Counted from the first letter of the stretch, positions 18,059 to 27,229 are shown. The stretch is 64,000 nucleotides of DNA from Aestuariicoccus sp032586235 (GCF_032586235.1 NZ_JAWHTD010000003.1:124001-188000); one strand, 5' to 3'. The notes: generated by a model not told the origin, from the letters alone. Translations and numbers: made by a program.

Positions 18059-18724
18059 TCACGCCGTCAGCGGTTCGATCAGCTCTGCACCGCGCGCCCG
18101 GTTGGAGTTGACCGCCGTACCGACGCGGTGAAAGCTCAGCGCGTCCTCGGGCGGGGCCGTCATCAGCTTTGCGGCCCCGTGCCCCTGCTCGCCCAGCCAG
18201 AGCGGCCAGTCCTCGGGCGCCAGGATCACCGGCATGCGGTGATGGATCGCGGAAATGGCCGCGTTCGCCGCCGTCGTCACGATCGCACAGGTGCGCAGGT
18301 CCTGACCGTCGCGCGACCAATCCTGCCACACGGCGGCGAAGGCCAGAACCTCTTGCCGCTTCGGATAGATGTACCAGGGCAGCCGGTTGTCCTCGGCGTC
18401 CTTGGTCCATTCATAGAACCCTGTTGCCGGGACAAGGCAGCGCCGTTCACGGCAAGCGGTCTTGAAGGCGGGTTTCTCGGCGATGGTTTCGGCCCGCGCG
18501 TTGATCAGCAGCGGGCCACCGTTCGGGGCCTTGTACCAATGCGGGATGAACCCCCAGCGCATCGCCGACAGGCGGCGCTGACCGCCCTCGCTGCGCACGG
18601 TGTGCACCGCATTGGTCGGGCAGACGTTGTAATTGGGCACGACAGGCAAATCGTTGCCGGGCACCGAGTCGAAGAGCTGCGCCATGGCGTCGCTTGGCAG
18701 CGTTATCGAGAAACGGCCGCACAT
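18059..18724 (-). CDS. SOS response-associated peptidase (SRAP/HMCES/YedK family)
   Basis: A 221-residue SRAP protein. The invariant N-terminal MCGRF places the catalytic Cys2, which forms a thiazolidine bond with abasic sites in single-stranded DNA. Other family blocks are PNYNVCPTNAVHTV, RWGFIPHWYK, NARAETIAEKPAF, RCLVPATGFYEW and the late His in IHHRMPVIL. It shields abasic sites from cleavage during replication. The whole fold appears intact. It is convergent with the decayed gene and four bases downstream of the methyltransferase gene, suggesting co-transcription. Confidence 0.95.
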   Translation of the reverse strand: MCGRFSITLPSDAMAQLFDSVPGNDLPVVPNYNVCPTNAVHTVRSEGGQRRLSAMRWGFIPHWYKAPNGGPLLINARAETIAEKPAFKTACRERRCLVPATGFYEWTKDAEDNRLPWYIYPKRQEVLAFAAVWQDWSRDGQDLRTCAIVTTAANAAISAIHHRMPVILAPEDWPLWLGEQGHGAAKLMTAPPEDALSFHRVGTAVNSNRARGAELIEPLTA

Positions 18725-18728
18725 GGCG

Positions 18729-19922
18729 TCACCTCAGAAGATCCGAGTAAAGCAGAAGGCCCCAGGCAGTCAGCTCTTTTTCGATCTGCGCCCAGCGGGT
18801 GCCGAAGGTCAGCGGATCGAGCCTGAGCGCCTGCGCGATATCCGACAGCCTGCGCCGCCCGTCGATGCCCGCGATCAGCGGCGCTGTGGGCTTGGGCAAA
18901 GCCAGCTTGGCGCTGACACTGCCCTCGCGCACCGGGATCGGCTTGCCCTGCGCCACGGCCTGCGCCATGGCGCGGGCGCCGATGCCCTTGAGATGCGGGA
19001 TCAGGCTGCGGTCCTTGGCCTGGGCGGGGCGGCGCGCATCGTCCCCCGGCACGGCATAGGCGACATGCATCCGGATAGTGCCGCGCAGCTTTTCCGCGAT
19101 CTGCATGGCGAGAAGCGGGTTCATCCCTTCGGGCACTTCGGTAATACGCGCCAGATCGTACAGCGCCGGGGTGGTGTGGGACAAAAGCCGCCAGCCCGTG
19201 CGCGTCAGCACCTCGTCAAGTTGGGCCACATCGAAGGGCCGATCCTGCCCGTGCAGCAGAAGGTCATAAAATCCGGCGTCGCTGGCATGGTGATCGCTAA
19301 GGTTGGGATTGCAACGGAAGGGGTGCCCGTCGGGCAGCGCCTCGACAATCCGGCGCGCCCGGACCAGCCGCTCCTGCGGCGGCAGCCCCTCCAGCAGGCC
19401 GCCGAAGGCCTCCTGCAGCGGATAGACGCCGGACCGGCCGTAGGGCGCGTAGACCATGAACCCCATGCCTCCGCCAGGGGCCAATGCGGCGCGCAGTGCG
19501 GCAAAGCCCGCGGCGGGGTCAGGCAGATGATGCAGCACGCCGCAGCAGTCGATATAGTCGAAGGGCCCATGATCGGCCGCGTCGAGCAGCGAACCGCTCA
19601 GAAAGGTGATATCCGTCAGATTGCGCGCCTTGGCCCGGGCCTCGGCCACCGCGCGCGCGGCGCTGGAGAGGTCGAGATAGGTGATCCGGTAAGGCCTGCC
19701 CGCCTGCGCCAGCAGGGCGGCCAGCTGGATCAGACCGTCGCCGGTGCCGCCCCCCGCCACCAGGGCGCGCAGCGGCTGCGTCCAGTCGCGATGCCCGCCG
19801 AAAAGGTAGTGGTCGATTTCAAGCGGATGCGAGGGCGAGCCGGTGATGAGCCGGCGCGACTCGTCGGCCGGGTCGCGCTCGGGATAGGGATAGGCCTCGT
19901 AATGTTCCTTGGTGGTGACCAT
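18729..19922 (-). CDS. Class I SAM-dependent methyltransferase
   Basis: A 397-residue protein. The SAM-binding motif I is ALVAGGGTGDGLIQLA near residues 53-68, followed by an acidic motif YLDLSSAARAVAEA and FDYIDCCGVLHHLPDP near 120, all typical of Rossmann-fold methyltransferases. The C-terminal 100 residues (IDGRRRLSDIAQALRLD) resemble a small winged-helix domain. The N-terminus EHYEAYPYPERDP recurs in a family found across alphaproteobacteria whose substrate is not known to me. Its gene directly precedes the SRAP gene on the same strand. Confidence 0.8.
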   Translation of the reverse strand: MVTTKEHYEAYPYPERDPADESRRLITGSPSHPLEIDHYLFGGHRDWTQPLRALVAGGGTGDGLIQLAALLAQAGRPYRITYLDLSSAARAVAEARAKARNLTDITFLSGSLLDAADHGPFDYIDCCGVLHHLPDPAAGFAALRAALAPGGGMGFMVYAPYGRSGVYPLQEAFGGLLEGLPPQERLVRARRIVEALPDGHPFRCNPNLSDHHASDAGFYDLLLHGQDRPFDVAQLDEVLTRTGWRLLSHTTPALYDLARITEVPEGMNPLLAMQIAEKLRGTIRMHVAYAVPGDDARRPAQAKDRSLIPHLKGIGARAMAQAVAQGKPIPVREGSVSAKLALPKPTAPLIAGIDGRRRLSDIAQALRLDPLTFGTRWAQIEKELTAWGLLLYSDLLR

Positions 19923-19990
19923 GGTCCTGCCGCCGGTATTTCCGCGTCAGGGTGTCATGCCGCCGGCCCAAAGCCAAGGCGCGGCGGCCT

Positions 19991-20040
19991 CGTTTTCTTT
20001 GAAAGAAAACGATCCGGAATTTTTGAAAAATTCCGGATCG
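19991..20040. repeat. Double palindromic intergenic element, copy 1
   Basis: Two adjacent palindromes: CGTTTTCTTTGAAAGAAAAC(G), and then GATCCGGAATTTTT paired with AAAAATTCCGGATC. A close variant lies at 41233-41280. Here it sits 20 bases after the nucleotidase stop (minus strand) and probably acts as its terminator. Confidence 0.8.
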
Positions 20041-20061
20041 CCGGATGGCGCGAGATGCGCC

Positions 20062-21621
20062 TTACTTCATCGTGATGCGCCCGTCGGTGTAGGGCTGGTA
20101 GGGGCCATCGCTGGCCAGGTATTCCGCCGTCACATCCGCCAGGTCGGGGCCGAAGTCATAGGCATCCTGCGCATCGCGGAACATGGAATAGCCGTCCCCG
20201 CCATTGCGCACGAAGTTGTTGCTGACCACCCCGTAGAGCTTGTCCATCTCGATGGGCGCACCGCCTACCATCACCTCGGACACGCGCGAGCCAGGCTCGG
20301 CCGCCGGATCGACGGTAAAGCTCATGCCCGACACCTGCGGGAAACGGCCGCCGCCGTCCTCGATCTGGCTGACGCCGTTTTCCAGCGCCTCGACCACGGT
20401 CGCCCCGGTCACGCGGAAGGTCGACAGCGTGTTCTGGAACGGCAGCACCGTCAGCACCTCGCCCATGGTCACCGGGCCTGCGTCGATCGACGCGCGCAGA
20501 CCGCCGCCGTTGGCGATGGCGATCTCGATGCCCTGATCCTTGACCCGATCCAGCATGGCGTCGGCCACCAGGTTGCCCATCGGGCATTCCACGGCGCGGC
20601 AGACCGACCGGTCGCCTTCGATCGCCTCGGCGGCCTCGGCCACAACCCGGTTGCGGATTTCATCCAGCGGCGCGGCCGCCTCGGTGATGCGCGCCTTGGT
20701 GCCCCCGTCCTCGGTCACCGCCGCATCCAGCAGGATCGGCTCGCCCACCGCTTCGGTCACGTTGCCCGCGTCGTCGAAGGTGACGTTCAGCTCGCCCAGG
20801 AACTTGCCGTAGGCATAGGCCTGCACAATCGCCGTATCGCCCACCATCACCGGATAGGGGCCCTTGGCGCCTTCGATGGTGTTGGACAGCAGCGAGTTGT
20901 CATGCCCGCCGACGATCACATCGACGCCGGTGGTGTTCTCGGCCACGCGCATATCGACATTCAGCCCCGAATGCGACAGCACGATGATCTTGTTCACGCC
21001 CTCGGCGGTCAGCTTGTCGACCTCGCCCTGCACCGCGTCGACCGGATCGGTGAAGATCACGTTCGGCCCGGGGCTGGCTAGTTCGTCGGTGTCCTGCGGT
21101 GTCAGCCCGATCAGGCCCAGCTTTTCGCCGCCCTGCTCGAGGATCACCGATTTCCGGATCGCACCGGTCAGCAGATCCTCGCCGGAAATGTCGGCGTTCG
21201 ACATCAGCACCGGAAACTCGACCGAATCGACGAAGCCGCGCAGCACCTCGGGGCCATCGTCGAATTCGTGGTTGCCCACGGTCATCGCTGTATAGCCCAT
21301 CATGTTCATCATCTCGGCGGCCAGCTTGCCCTTGTAATAGGTGTAGAACAACGTGCCCTGGAACTGGTCGCCCCCGTCCACGAGGATGTAGTTGTTGGTG
21401 CGCGCCTTGGCCTCGTTGATCGCGGTCATCAGACGCGCCGATCCACCAAAGCATTTGCCCTCGGCGTTGTCCTCTTCCGAACAGCCCGAATCGAATCTGC
21501 TGATCGGCTCAAATCGGGCGTGAAAATCGTTGGTATGCAGGATCGTTAGCGAATATTCCGCGCTTGCGACACCTGCGGTCAGCGCAAGGGCGGCGGCGCT
21601 GGTCAGAAGGCGAAGGGACAT
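20062..21621 (-). CDS. Periplasmic bifunctional UDP-sugar hydrolase/5'-nucleotidase family
   Basis: A 519-residue secreted metallophosphoesterase of the UshA/5'-nucleotidase family with signal peptide MSLRLLTSAAALALTAGVASA. The N-terminal metal-binding motifs are ILHTNDFHARFEP, DGGDQFQGT, VGNHEFDDGPE, LSHSGL and VIVGGHDN. The C-terminal substrate domain has MGNLVADAMLD, IANGGGLRASIDAGPVT and NNFVRNGGDGYSMF. It should dephosphorylate extracellular nucleotides and so supply phosphate and nucleosides. All expected motifs are present. It is transcribed alone, with the double palindrome as likely terminator. Confidence 0.92.
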   Translation of the reverse strand: MSLRLLTSAAALALTAGVASAEYSLTILHTNDFHARFEPISRFDSGCSEEDNAEGKCFGGSARLMTAINEAKARTNNYILVDGGDQFQGTLFYTYYKGKLAAEMMNMMGYTAMTVGNHEFDDGPEVLRGFVDSVEFPVLMSNADISGEDLLTGAIRKSVILEQGGEKLGLIGLTPQDTDELASPGPNVIFTDPVDAVQGEVDKLTAEGVNKIIVLSHSGLNVDMRVAENTTGVDVIVGGHDNSLLSNTIEGAKGPYPVMVGDTAIVQAYAYGKFLGELNVTFDDAGNVTEAVGEPILLDAAVTEDGGTKARITEAAAPLDEIRNRVVAEAAEAIEGDRSVCRAVECPMGNLVADAMLDRVKDQGIEIAIANGGGLRASIDAGPVTMGEVLTVLPFQNTLSTFRVTGATVVEALENGVSQIEDGGGRFPQVSGMSFTVDPAAEPGSRVSEVMVGGAPIEMDKLYGVVSNNFVRNGGDGYSMFRDAQDAYDFGPDLADVTAEYLASDGPYQPYTDGRITMK

Positions 21622-21879
21622 GGGTTTACCTCTCTGTCATGTTTATGGCCGGATGGTGCGGTCTCTTTTGGGCAGAGTCAAAGGATACGCGAGGGCATCC
21701 TGCCTCCGCACCTTGGAAAAGCCGCGCAGCTGCCCGCAGAACGGGCCGGCGCGGGCGCCTCTCCGATGACCATCATGGCCCGCCCCAAAGACGGTCGGCC
21801 TGCGCAATGTCAATGCCGGGGCCGCTTTCGCGCGCGGCTTGGCTTGACCCCCGACGCCAGTCAGGGCAACACCTGCGCC

Positions 21880-22218
21880 ATGCTGATCTACAAAATTCTC
21901 CGGGCCGACGAATGGGCGGCGCTTCAGACGCAGGGCGAAACCAGCGGCGCGCCGATCGACGTGGCCGACGGGTATGTGCATTTTTCGACCGCCGCGCAGG
22001 TCCGCGAAACCGCCGCCAAGCATTTCGCGGACGCGCCCGACCTGACGCTGCTGGCGCTTGACAGCGTTGCACTCGGCGATGCCCTGAAGTGGGAGCCATC
22101 GCGCGGCGGTCAGCTTTTCCCGCATCTCTACGGGCGGCTGCGGCTGGCCGATGTGCTCTGGTCGAAACCGCTCCCGGCCGGTCCGGACGGCCATGTCTTC
22201 CCCGAGGTACTCGAGTGA
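21880..22218 (+). CDS. DUF952 domain-containing protein
   Basis: A 112-residue protein covering the whole DUF952 domain: MLIYKILRADEWAALQ, DGYVHFSTAAQVRETAAKHF, LKWEPSRGGQLFPHLYGRL. The start at 21880 is chosen because upstream in-frame sequence is not protein-like for the family. DUF952 proteins adopt a fold related to ADP-ribosyl-transferase-like proteins, but no activity is established. It precedes pyrD by 25 bases and is likely to share its transcript; the DUF952-pyrD-arsC order is common in related bacteria. Confidence 0.88.
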   Translation: MLIYKILRADEWAALQTQGETSGAPIDVADGYVHFSTAAQVRETAAKHFADAPDLTLLALDSVALGDALKWEPSRGGQLFPHLYGRLRLADVLWSKPLPAGPDGHVFPEVLE

Positions 22219-22243
22219 CCGCAACCGCCCGCGAGGCCCAGTC

Positions 22244-23302
22244 ATGTCGCTGATCGAACAGGCCGGCCTGACCCTCCTGCGTCGTTGCGACCCCGAACGC
22301 GCCCACGGTCTTGCGCTTTTGGCCCTTCGCGCGGGACTTGCGCCCGCAACCGGCCTCATAACCTCGGACCGGCTGCGCACCGAGGTTGCCGGCCTCAGGC
22401 TGCCCAACCCCGTCGGCCTCGCCGCCGGTTTCGACAAGAACGCCGAGGCGCTACTGGGCCTCAGCCGCGCGGGCTTCGGCTTTGTCGAGGTCGGCGCCGC
22501 CACGCCCCGCCCGCAATACGGCAACCCCAGGCCGCGCCTCTTCCGCCTGACCGAGGACGCGGCGGCGATCAACCGCTTCGGCTTCAACAACCAGGGGATG
22601 GAGCCCATCGCCGAACGTCTGGCCAAACGTCCCCGCGACATGGTGCTGGGCCTCAACCTCGGGGCCAACAAGGACAGCGCCGACCGCGCCGCCGACTTCT
22701 CCACGGTACTGGCCCATTGCGGCGCGCATCTGGATTTCGCGACCGTCAACGTCAGTTCCCCCAACACCGAACAACTGCGTGACCTGCAGGGCAAGGAGGC
22801 GCTCTCGGCGCTGTTGAACGGCGTGCTCGAGACCCGCGATACCCTGCCCCGTCCGATCCCGATCTTCCTGAAAATCGCGCCCGACCTCGACGCCGACGGC
22901 CTGCGCGACGTGGCCGAAGTGGCCCGCGCGACCGGCATAGACGGGATCATCGCGACCAACACCACGCTGTCCCGCGACGGGCTGCGCTCGTCCTTCGCGC
23001 ACGAACAGGGCGGGCTGTCGGGCCAGCCGCTCTTCGACCGCTCGACCCGGGTTGTGGCGCATCTGTCGGACCTCACCGGCGGCGACATCCCGATCATCGG
23101 CGTCGGCGGCGTCGGTTCGGCTTTGCAGGCCTATGAAAAGATCCGCGCCGGCGCCTCGGCGGTGCAGCTTTACACCGCGCTGGTCTTCGGCGGGCTCAGC
23201 CTCGTGCGCGAAATCGCCGAAGGGCTCGACACGCTGCTGGCGCGCGACGGGTTTTCCAACGTGGCCGAGGCCACAGGCACGGGGAAGCACGCATGGCGAT
23301 AA
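22244..23302 (+). CDS. pyrD: Dihydroorotate dehydrogenase (quinone), class 2
   Basis: A 352-residue enzyme of pyrimidine synthesis that oxidises dihydroorotate to orotate with FMN and a membrane quinone. The N-terminal amphipathic extension (LIEQAGLTLLRRCDPERAHGL) is the class 2 membrane-contact segment. Key blocks are NPVGLAAGFDKNAEAL, NRFGFNNQGM, VNVSSPNTEQLRDLQ (catalytic Ser), LKIAPDL, ATNTT and IIGVGGVGSALQAYEK with SAVQLYTAL for FMN phosphate. It overlaps the next gene by ten bases. Confidence 0.97.
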   Translation: MSLIEQAGLTLLRRCDPERAHGLALLALRAGLAPATGLITSDRLRTEVAGLRLPNPVGLAAGFDKNAEALLGLSRAGFGFVEVGAATPRPQYGNPRPRLFRLTEDAAAINRFGFNNQGMEPIAERLAKRPRDMVLGLNLGANKDSADRAADFSTVLAHCGAHLDFATVNVSSPNTEQLRDLQGKEALSALLNGVLETRDTLPRPIPIFLKIAPDLDADGLRDVAEVARATGIDGIIATNTTLSRDGLRSSFAHEQGGLSGQPLFDRSTRVVAHLSDLTGGDIPIIGVGGVGSALQAYEKIRAGASAVQLYTALVFGGLSLVREIAEGLDTLLARDGFSNVAEATGTGKHAWR

Positions 23303-23643
23303 ACTTCTGGCACAATCCGCGCTGTTCGAAATCGCGGCAGGCGCTGGCGCTTCTGGAAGAGGCCGGGGCCGAGATCGCGCTGCGCCGCTATCTCGACGAC
23401 CCGCCCAGCGAGGAAGAGCTGCGCGCGGTGCTGGCGCTGCTGGGTCGTCCGGCAATCGACATCGTCCGCACCGAAGAGCCGGAATTCAAGGCGCAGGGCC
23501 TGACCAAGGACAGCCCCGAGGACACCCTTATCGCGGCGCTTGCCGCCACGCCCCGCCTGATCGAACGACCCATCGCCTTTACACCCGATGCCGCCGCGCT
23601 CGGTCGCCCGCCCGAGGCGGTGCTGGACCTGCTGAAAGACTGA
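23293..23643 (+). CDS. ArsC-family protein (arsenate reductase-like, thioredoxin fold)
   Basis: A 116-residue thioredoxin-fold protein with FWHNPRCSKSRQALALLEE; Cys11 is in the position of the arsenate-reductase catalytic cysteine. Downstream arginine-containing blocks are VRTEEPEFK and LIERPIAFT, matching ArsC. This gene is in a pyrimidine operon without ars neighbours, so it may be a general oxidoreductase rather than a dedicated arsenate reductase. The start overlaps the end of pyrD by ten bases, showing tight coupling. Confidence 0.85.
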   Translation: MAINFWHNPRCSKSRQALALLEEAGAEIALRRYLDDPPSEEELRAVLALLGRPAIDIVRTEEPEFKAQGLTKDSPEDTLIAALAATPRLIERPIAFTPDAAALGRPPEAVLDLLKD

Positions 23644-23647
23644 CCGC

Positions 23648-24313
23648 TCAGACCAGCCGCGGCACCGGATGCGCCGCATTCGCGGCCTCCACGAAGTGCC
23701 GGATCAGGCCCGCGTCCTTGACCCCTGGCCGCGCCTCGACCCCCGAGGACACGTCGACCTGCCGCGCGCCGGTCAGACGGATCGCGGCGCCCACGTTGTC
23801 GGGCGTCAGCCCCCCGGCCAGCATCCACGGCCCGGCCCAGCGGCGACCCTGGATCAGCCGCCAGTCGAAAGCCAGCCCGTTGCCACCCGGCAATTCGGCG
23901 TCCTGCGACGGCTTGGCGTCGACCAGGATCTGATCGGCCACACCCGCATAAAGATCGAGCTTCGGCAGGTCCGCTTCCGCGCCCACGCCGACCGCCTTCA
24001 TCACCGGCAGACCGTAACGCGCCTTGATCTCGGCCACACGCCCGGGCGTCTCGGCGCCGTGCAATTGCAGCATGTCGAGCGGCACACGCCCGGTGATCTC
24101 ATCGAGAAAGGCGTCGTCCGCATCGACCACCAGCGCCACCTTGGCCAGCCCCACCGGGGCCTCCAGCGCCAGCGCGCGCGCGGCCTCGGGCGACACGTGG
24201 CGCGGGCTCTTGGCAAAGAAGACAAAGCCGCCATAGCTCGCCCCGGCCGATGCCGCCGCCGCCACGTCCTCGGGCCGCGTCAGGCCGCATATTTTCACAC
24301 GGACATCCGTCAC
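23648..24313 (-). CDS. trpF: Phosphoribosylanthranilate isomerase
   Basis: The third enzyme of tryptophan synthesis, converting N-(5-phosphoribosyl)anthranilate to CdRP in a TIM barrel. The start is the GTG at 24313, giving MTDVRVKICGLTRPEDV with the catalytic Cys in KICGLT and a length of 221 residues, normal for the family. Other blocks are YGGFVFFAKSPRHVS, LDMLQLHGAETP, ILVDAK with the catalytic Asp, WMLAGGLTPDNVGAAI and VDVSSGVEARPGVKD. It is the last gene of the rpsA-ihfB-lapA-trpF group on this strand. A 38-base repeat lies just upstream. Confidence 0.95.
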   Translation of the reverse strand: MTDVRVKICGLTRPEDVAAAASAGASYGGFVFFAKSPRHVSPEAARALALEAPVGLAKVALVVDADDAFLDEITGRVPLDMLQLHGAETPGRVAEIKARYGLPVMKAVGVGAEADLPKLDLYAGVADQILVDAKPSQDAELPGGNGLAFDWRLIQGRRWAGPWMLAGGLTPDNVGAAIRLTGARQVDVSSGVEARPGVKDAGLIRHFVEAANAAHPVPRLV

Positions 24314-24344
24314 GGGACCCCTGCTTCTTCTTGGGATAAAAACT

Positions 24345-24382
24345 CCGGGGGGCTGCGCAGCAGCGGGGGCAGCGCCCCCTCC
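24345..24382. repeat. 38-bp GC-rich palindromic repeat, copy 1
   Basis: The plus strand begins CCGGGGGGCTGCGCAGCAGC and ends GCAGCGCCCCCTCC. An identical 38-base copy exists in opposite orientation at 57405-57442. Both copies lie in front of a gene in the same relative orientation (here trpF). It contains two hairpin-forming palindromes. Confidence 0.85.
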
Positions 24383-24393
24383 CCGATCCGGTC

Positions 24394-24744
24394 CTAGCTG
24401 GCCTGGTCGAGCAGCGCCAGAACCTCGTCCTTGTCCTTGTCGCGCTCGGCCTGGGTGCGCTTGAGCTCGCGCTCCAGCTTCCTGACCTCGGACTTGCGGC
24501 GCGCCGCCTCGGCGCGGTGCTTGTGCTCGCGCAGCCATTCCCAGACGAACCCGATCAGCAGCCCCGCCACGATCCCGCCGAAGATCACCAGAAACAGCGG
24601 CAGCTCGACCGTGCGCTGGATCCCCAGCAGGTCCGCCACGTCGTCCGGCATCAGTTTCAGCATCACCGCCCCGCGATTGGCAAGCGCCACGGCGATCAGA
24701 ACGATGGCGAGGGCGGCAAGGAAGGCATAGCGAATATAGCGCAT
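24394..24744 (-). CDS. LapA/DUF1049 domain inner-membrane protein
   Basis: A 116-residue protein with two transmembrane helices (about 5-22 and 50-70) and a charged C-terminal coiled coil (about 75-116, rich in Glu, Lys and Arg). The layout MRYIRYAFLAALAIVLIAVA then LANRGAVMLKL is that of the LapA (DUF1049) family, which in E. coli takes part in regulating LPS assembly with LapB. No lapB homologue is visible nearby. It lies between ihfB (six bases) and trpF in one operon. Confidence 0.87.
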   Translation of the reverse strand: MRYIRYAFLAALAIVLIAVALANRGAVMLKLMPDDVADLLGIQRTVELPLFLVIFGGIVAGLLIGFVWEWLREHKHRAEAARRKSEVRKLERELKRTQAERDKDKDEVLALLDQAS

Positions 24745-24750
24745 GTCAGT

Positions 24751-25032
24751 TCATTTCCCGTTCAGACGGTCCCGAAGCAGCTTGCCGGTCTTGAAGAACG
24801 GCACGTGTTTCTCCTCGACCTCAACGGATTCGCCCGTGCGCGGGTTCCGTCCCACGCGCGCATCGCGTTTCTTGACCGAGAACGCGCCAAAGCCGCGCAG
24901 CTCCACCCGGTCGCCCCGGGACATCGCACTGGTGATTTCGTCAAAGATCGTATTCACGATCCGCTCCACGTCACGCTGGTACAAATGCGGATTTTCGTCC
25001 GCAATCTTCTGGATCAATTCAGACCTGATCAT
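24751..25032 (-). CDS. ihfB: Integration host factor subunit beta
   Basis: A 93-residue HU/IHF-family DNA-bending protein. MIRSELIQKIADENPHLYQR and VERIVNTIFDEITSAM form the dimerisation helices; GDRVELRGFGAFSVKKRDAR followed by GRNPRTGESV is the DNA-binding arm with the minor-groove proline. The tail VPFFKTGKLLRDRLNG closes the family pattern. The start has GGGGGATGGG upstream. It sits after rpsA, the typical place for ihfB in proteobacteria. Confidence 0.96.
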   Translation of the reverse strand: MIRSELIQKIADENPHLYQRDVERIVNTIFDEITSAMSRGDRVELRGFGAFSVKKRDARVGRNPRTGESVEVEEKHVPFFKTGKLLRDRLNGK

Positions 25033-25388
25033 GGTCCCATCCCCCTGAGGCGTCTTGGTGCGCGTATCTTTATCAGGGAACTATACGCGGCGCGGTGCCA
25101 TTGGGGAACCGCCCGAATGCGTGAAAAAACGATAAATCGCAGGACTTTGCGGGTCTGACACGCGGATGCCCGCCGATTTCTTGTACCTCGCGGGGGGCAC
25201 GGCGGCGATTAGCGGGTCTGACGCCGGGCCCTCCCCATCCCGCGAAGGACCATGATTCGAGCCGCTGCAAATGGCCACTCGCGCGCCGGGCCCGGCGCGC
25301 AACGGACGGACATTCGCGGCCCGAAACGCACGAAGGCCCCGGAGCGTCTCCGGGGCCTTCGCTTTGTCGAATTGCCGGCTTGGGCCGA
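25033..25388 (-). other. Intergenic region between rpsA and ihfB
   Basis: The 356 bases between rpsA and ihfB hold no convincing gene. They contain the hairpin listed at 25332-25360 near the end of rpsA and presumably the ihfB promoter. Nothing else structured was seen. Confidence 0.7.
25332..25360 (-). terminator. Hairpin terminator after rpsA
   Basis: A perfect 13-base stem GAAGGCCCCGGAG / CTCCGGGGCCTTC with a three-base loop, 28 bases beyond the rpsA stop. It is very stable, but no long T run follows on the minus strand, so it may be a partial or rho-assisted terminator. Confidence 0.7.
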
Positions 25389-27071
25389 TCAGTCGTCGCC
25401 ACTCTTGAGCGCGGCGCCCAGGATGTCGCCCAGCGATGCGCCGGAATCGGAGGAACCGTACTGCTGGACGGCTTCCTTCTCTTCGGCGATCTCGCGCGCC
25501 TTGATCGACAGGCCCAGACGGCGGGTCTTGCTGTCGACATTGGTGACGCGGACGTCGACCTTGTCACCGACCGAGAACCGCTCGGGGCGCTGTTCGGCGC
25601 GGTCGCGCGACAGGTCCGAACGGCGGATGAAGGACTTCATGCCTTCGTATTCCACCTCGATGCCGCCGTCCTCGATGGCCGTCACGTTCACGGTGATGAC
25701 CGAGCCGCGCTTCACGCCGCCGACGGCCTCGGCGAACTTGTCGCCGCCCAGCGCCTTGATCGAGAGCGAGATACGCTCTTTCTCGATGTCGACCTCGGAC
25801 ACCACCGCCTGGACGACGTCGCCCTTGCGGTAGCTCTGGATCGCATCCTCGCCACGCTCGTCCCAGCTGAGATCCGAAAGGTGCACCATGCCATCGATCT
25901 CGCCTTCGAGACCGATGAACAGACCGAATTCGGTGATGTTCTTGACCTCGCCCTCGACCTGCGTGCCCTCAGGATGCGTCTCGGCAAAGACTTCCCACGG
26001 GTTGCGCATGGTCTGCTTGAGACCCAGGCTGACCCGGCGCTTGGCCTGATCGATTTCCAGCACCATGACCTCGACCTCTTGCGAGGTGGACACGATCTTG
26101 CCGGGGTGCACGTTCTTCTTGGTCCAGGACATTTCCGAAACGTGAACCAGCCCCTCGACACCCGGCTCCAGCTCGACGAAGGCGCCGTAATCGGTGATGT
26201 TCGTCACGCGGCCGGTGTGCACCGAGGCCAGCGGGTACTTGGCGGCCACCAGATCCCAGGGATCTTCCTGCAGCTGCTTCATGCCCAGCGAAATACGGTG
26301 GGTTTCCTTGTTGATCTTGATGACCTGAACCTTGACCGTCTCGCCGATCGACAGGATCTCGGAGGGGTGGTTCACACGGCGCCAGGCCATGTCGGTCACG
26401 TGCAGCAGGCCGTCGACACCGCCCAGGTCCACGAAGGCCCCGTATTCGGTGATGTTCTTGACGACACCGTCAACCGCCTGACCTTCGGTGAGGTTGGCGA
26501 TGACCTCGGCGCGCTGCTCGGCGCGGCTTTCTTCCAGGATGGCGCGGCGCGACACGACAATATTGCCGCGGCGGCGGTCCATTTTCAGGATCTGGAAGGG
26601 CTGCTTGAGACCCATCAGCGGGCCGGCGTCGCGCACCGGGCGCACATCGACCTGAGAGCCGGGCAGGAAGGCCACGGCGCCGCCCAGATCGACGGTAAAG
26701 CCACCCTTGACGCGGCCAAAGATCGCGCCTTCGACGCGGGCGTCGTCGGCATAGGCTTTTTCCAGACGGTCCCAGGCTTCTTCGCGGCGGGCCATCTCGC
26801 GGCTGATGACAGCCTCACCGCGGGCGTTCTCGGCCGCGCGCAGATAGACCTCGACCTCGTCGCCGACAGAGATGTCGGGCGCTTCGCCGGGGTTTGCGAA
26901 TTCCTTGAGCTCGACGCGGCCTTCCATCTTGTAGCCGACGTCGATGATGGCCTGGCCCGCCTCGATGGCGATGACCTTGCCTTTGACAACAGACCCTTCG
27001 TCGGGCGTGTCCATTTCGAAGCTTTCGTTCAGGAGGGCTTCGAATTCCTCCATGGATGCGTTAGCGGACAT
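25389..27071 (-). CDS. rpsA: 30S ribosomal protein S1
   Basis: A 560-residue protein of six S1 RNA-binding repeats, each with blocks such as GAFVDLGGVDGLLHVTDMAW, GAFVELEPGVEGLVHVSEMS and LFIGLEGEIDGMVHLSDLSW. The first two repeats (VVKGKVIAIEAGQAIIDVGY and GAIFGRVKGGFTVDLGGAVA) are the ribosome-binding ones. The start at 27071 (MSANASMEEFEALL) is preceded by AAGGAAA. S1 brings mRNA to the 30S subunit. It is the first gene of the rpsA-ihfB-lapA-trpF run, though the hairpin after it suggests partial termination. Confidence 0.97.
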   Translation of the reverse strand: MSANASMEEFEALLNESFEMDTPDEGSVVKGKVIAIEAGQAIIDVGYKMEGRVELKEFANPGEAPDISVGDEVEVYLRAAENARGEAVISREMARREEAWDRLEKAYADDARVEGAIFGRVKGGFTVDLGGAVAFLPGSQVDVRPVRDAGPLMGLKQPFQILKMDRRRGNIVVSRRAILEESRAEQRAEVIANLTEGQAVDGVVKNITEYGAFVDLGGVDGLLHVTDMAWRRVNHPSEILSIGETVKVQVIKINKETHRISLGMKQLQEDPWDLVAAKYPLASVHTGRVTNITDYGAFVELEPGVEGLVHVSEMSWTKKNVHPGKIVSTSQEVEVMVLEIDQAKRRVSLGLKQTMRNPWEVFAETHPEGTQVEGEVKNITEFGLFIGLEGEIDGMVHLSDLSWDERGEDAIQSYRKGDVVQAVVSEVDIEKERISLSIKALGGDKFAEAVGGVKRGSVITVNVTAIEDGGIEVEYEGMKSFIRRSDLSRDRAEQRPERFSVGDKVDVRVTNVDSKTRRLGLSIKAREIAEEKEAVQQYGSSDSGASLGDILGAALKSGDD

Positions 27072-27229
27072 ATATACGTCGTTTCCTTTTTCACATTTTG
27101 CTGGCCGCGCGGTTGTCTCCGCCGGTCTGTAATTTCGCGTCAAGATGAACCGCAAAGCAAAGAGGGCCGGAGGTTCCGACCCTGCTCGATGTCTTTACGT
27201 TGCGGCGTTTACGCCTTGTCGACAGGGGG

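Noticed and set aside
23293..23643. Arsenic resistance operon
   Set aside because: Only an ArsC-fold protein is present, coupled to pyrD; no arsR, arsB or acr3.
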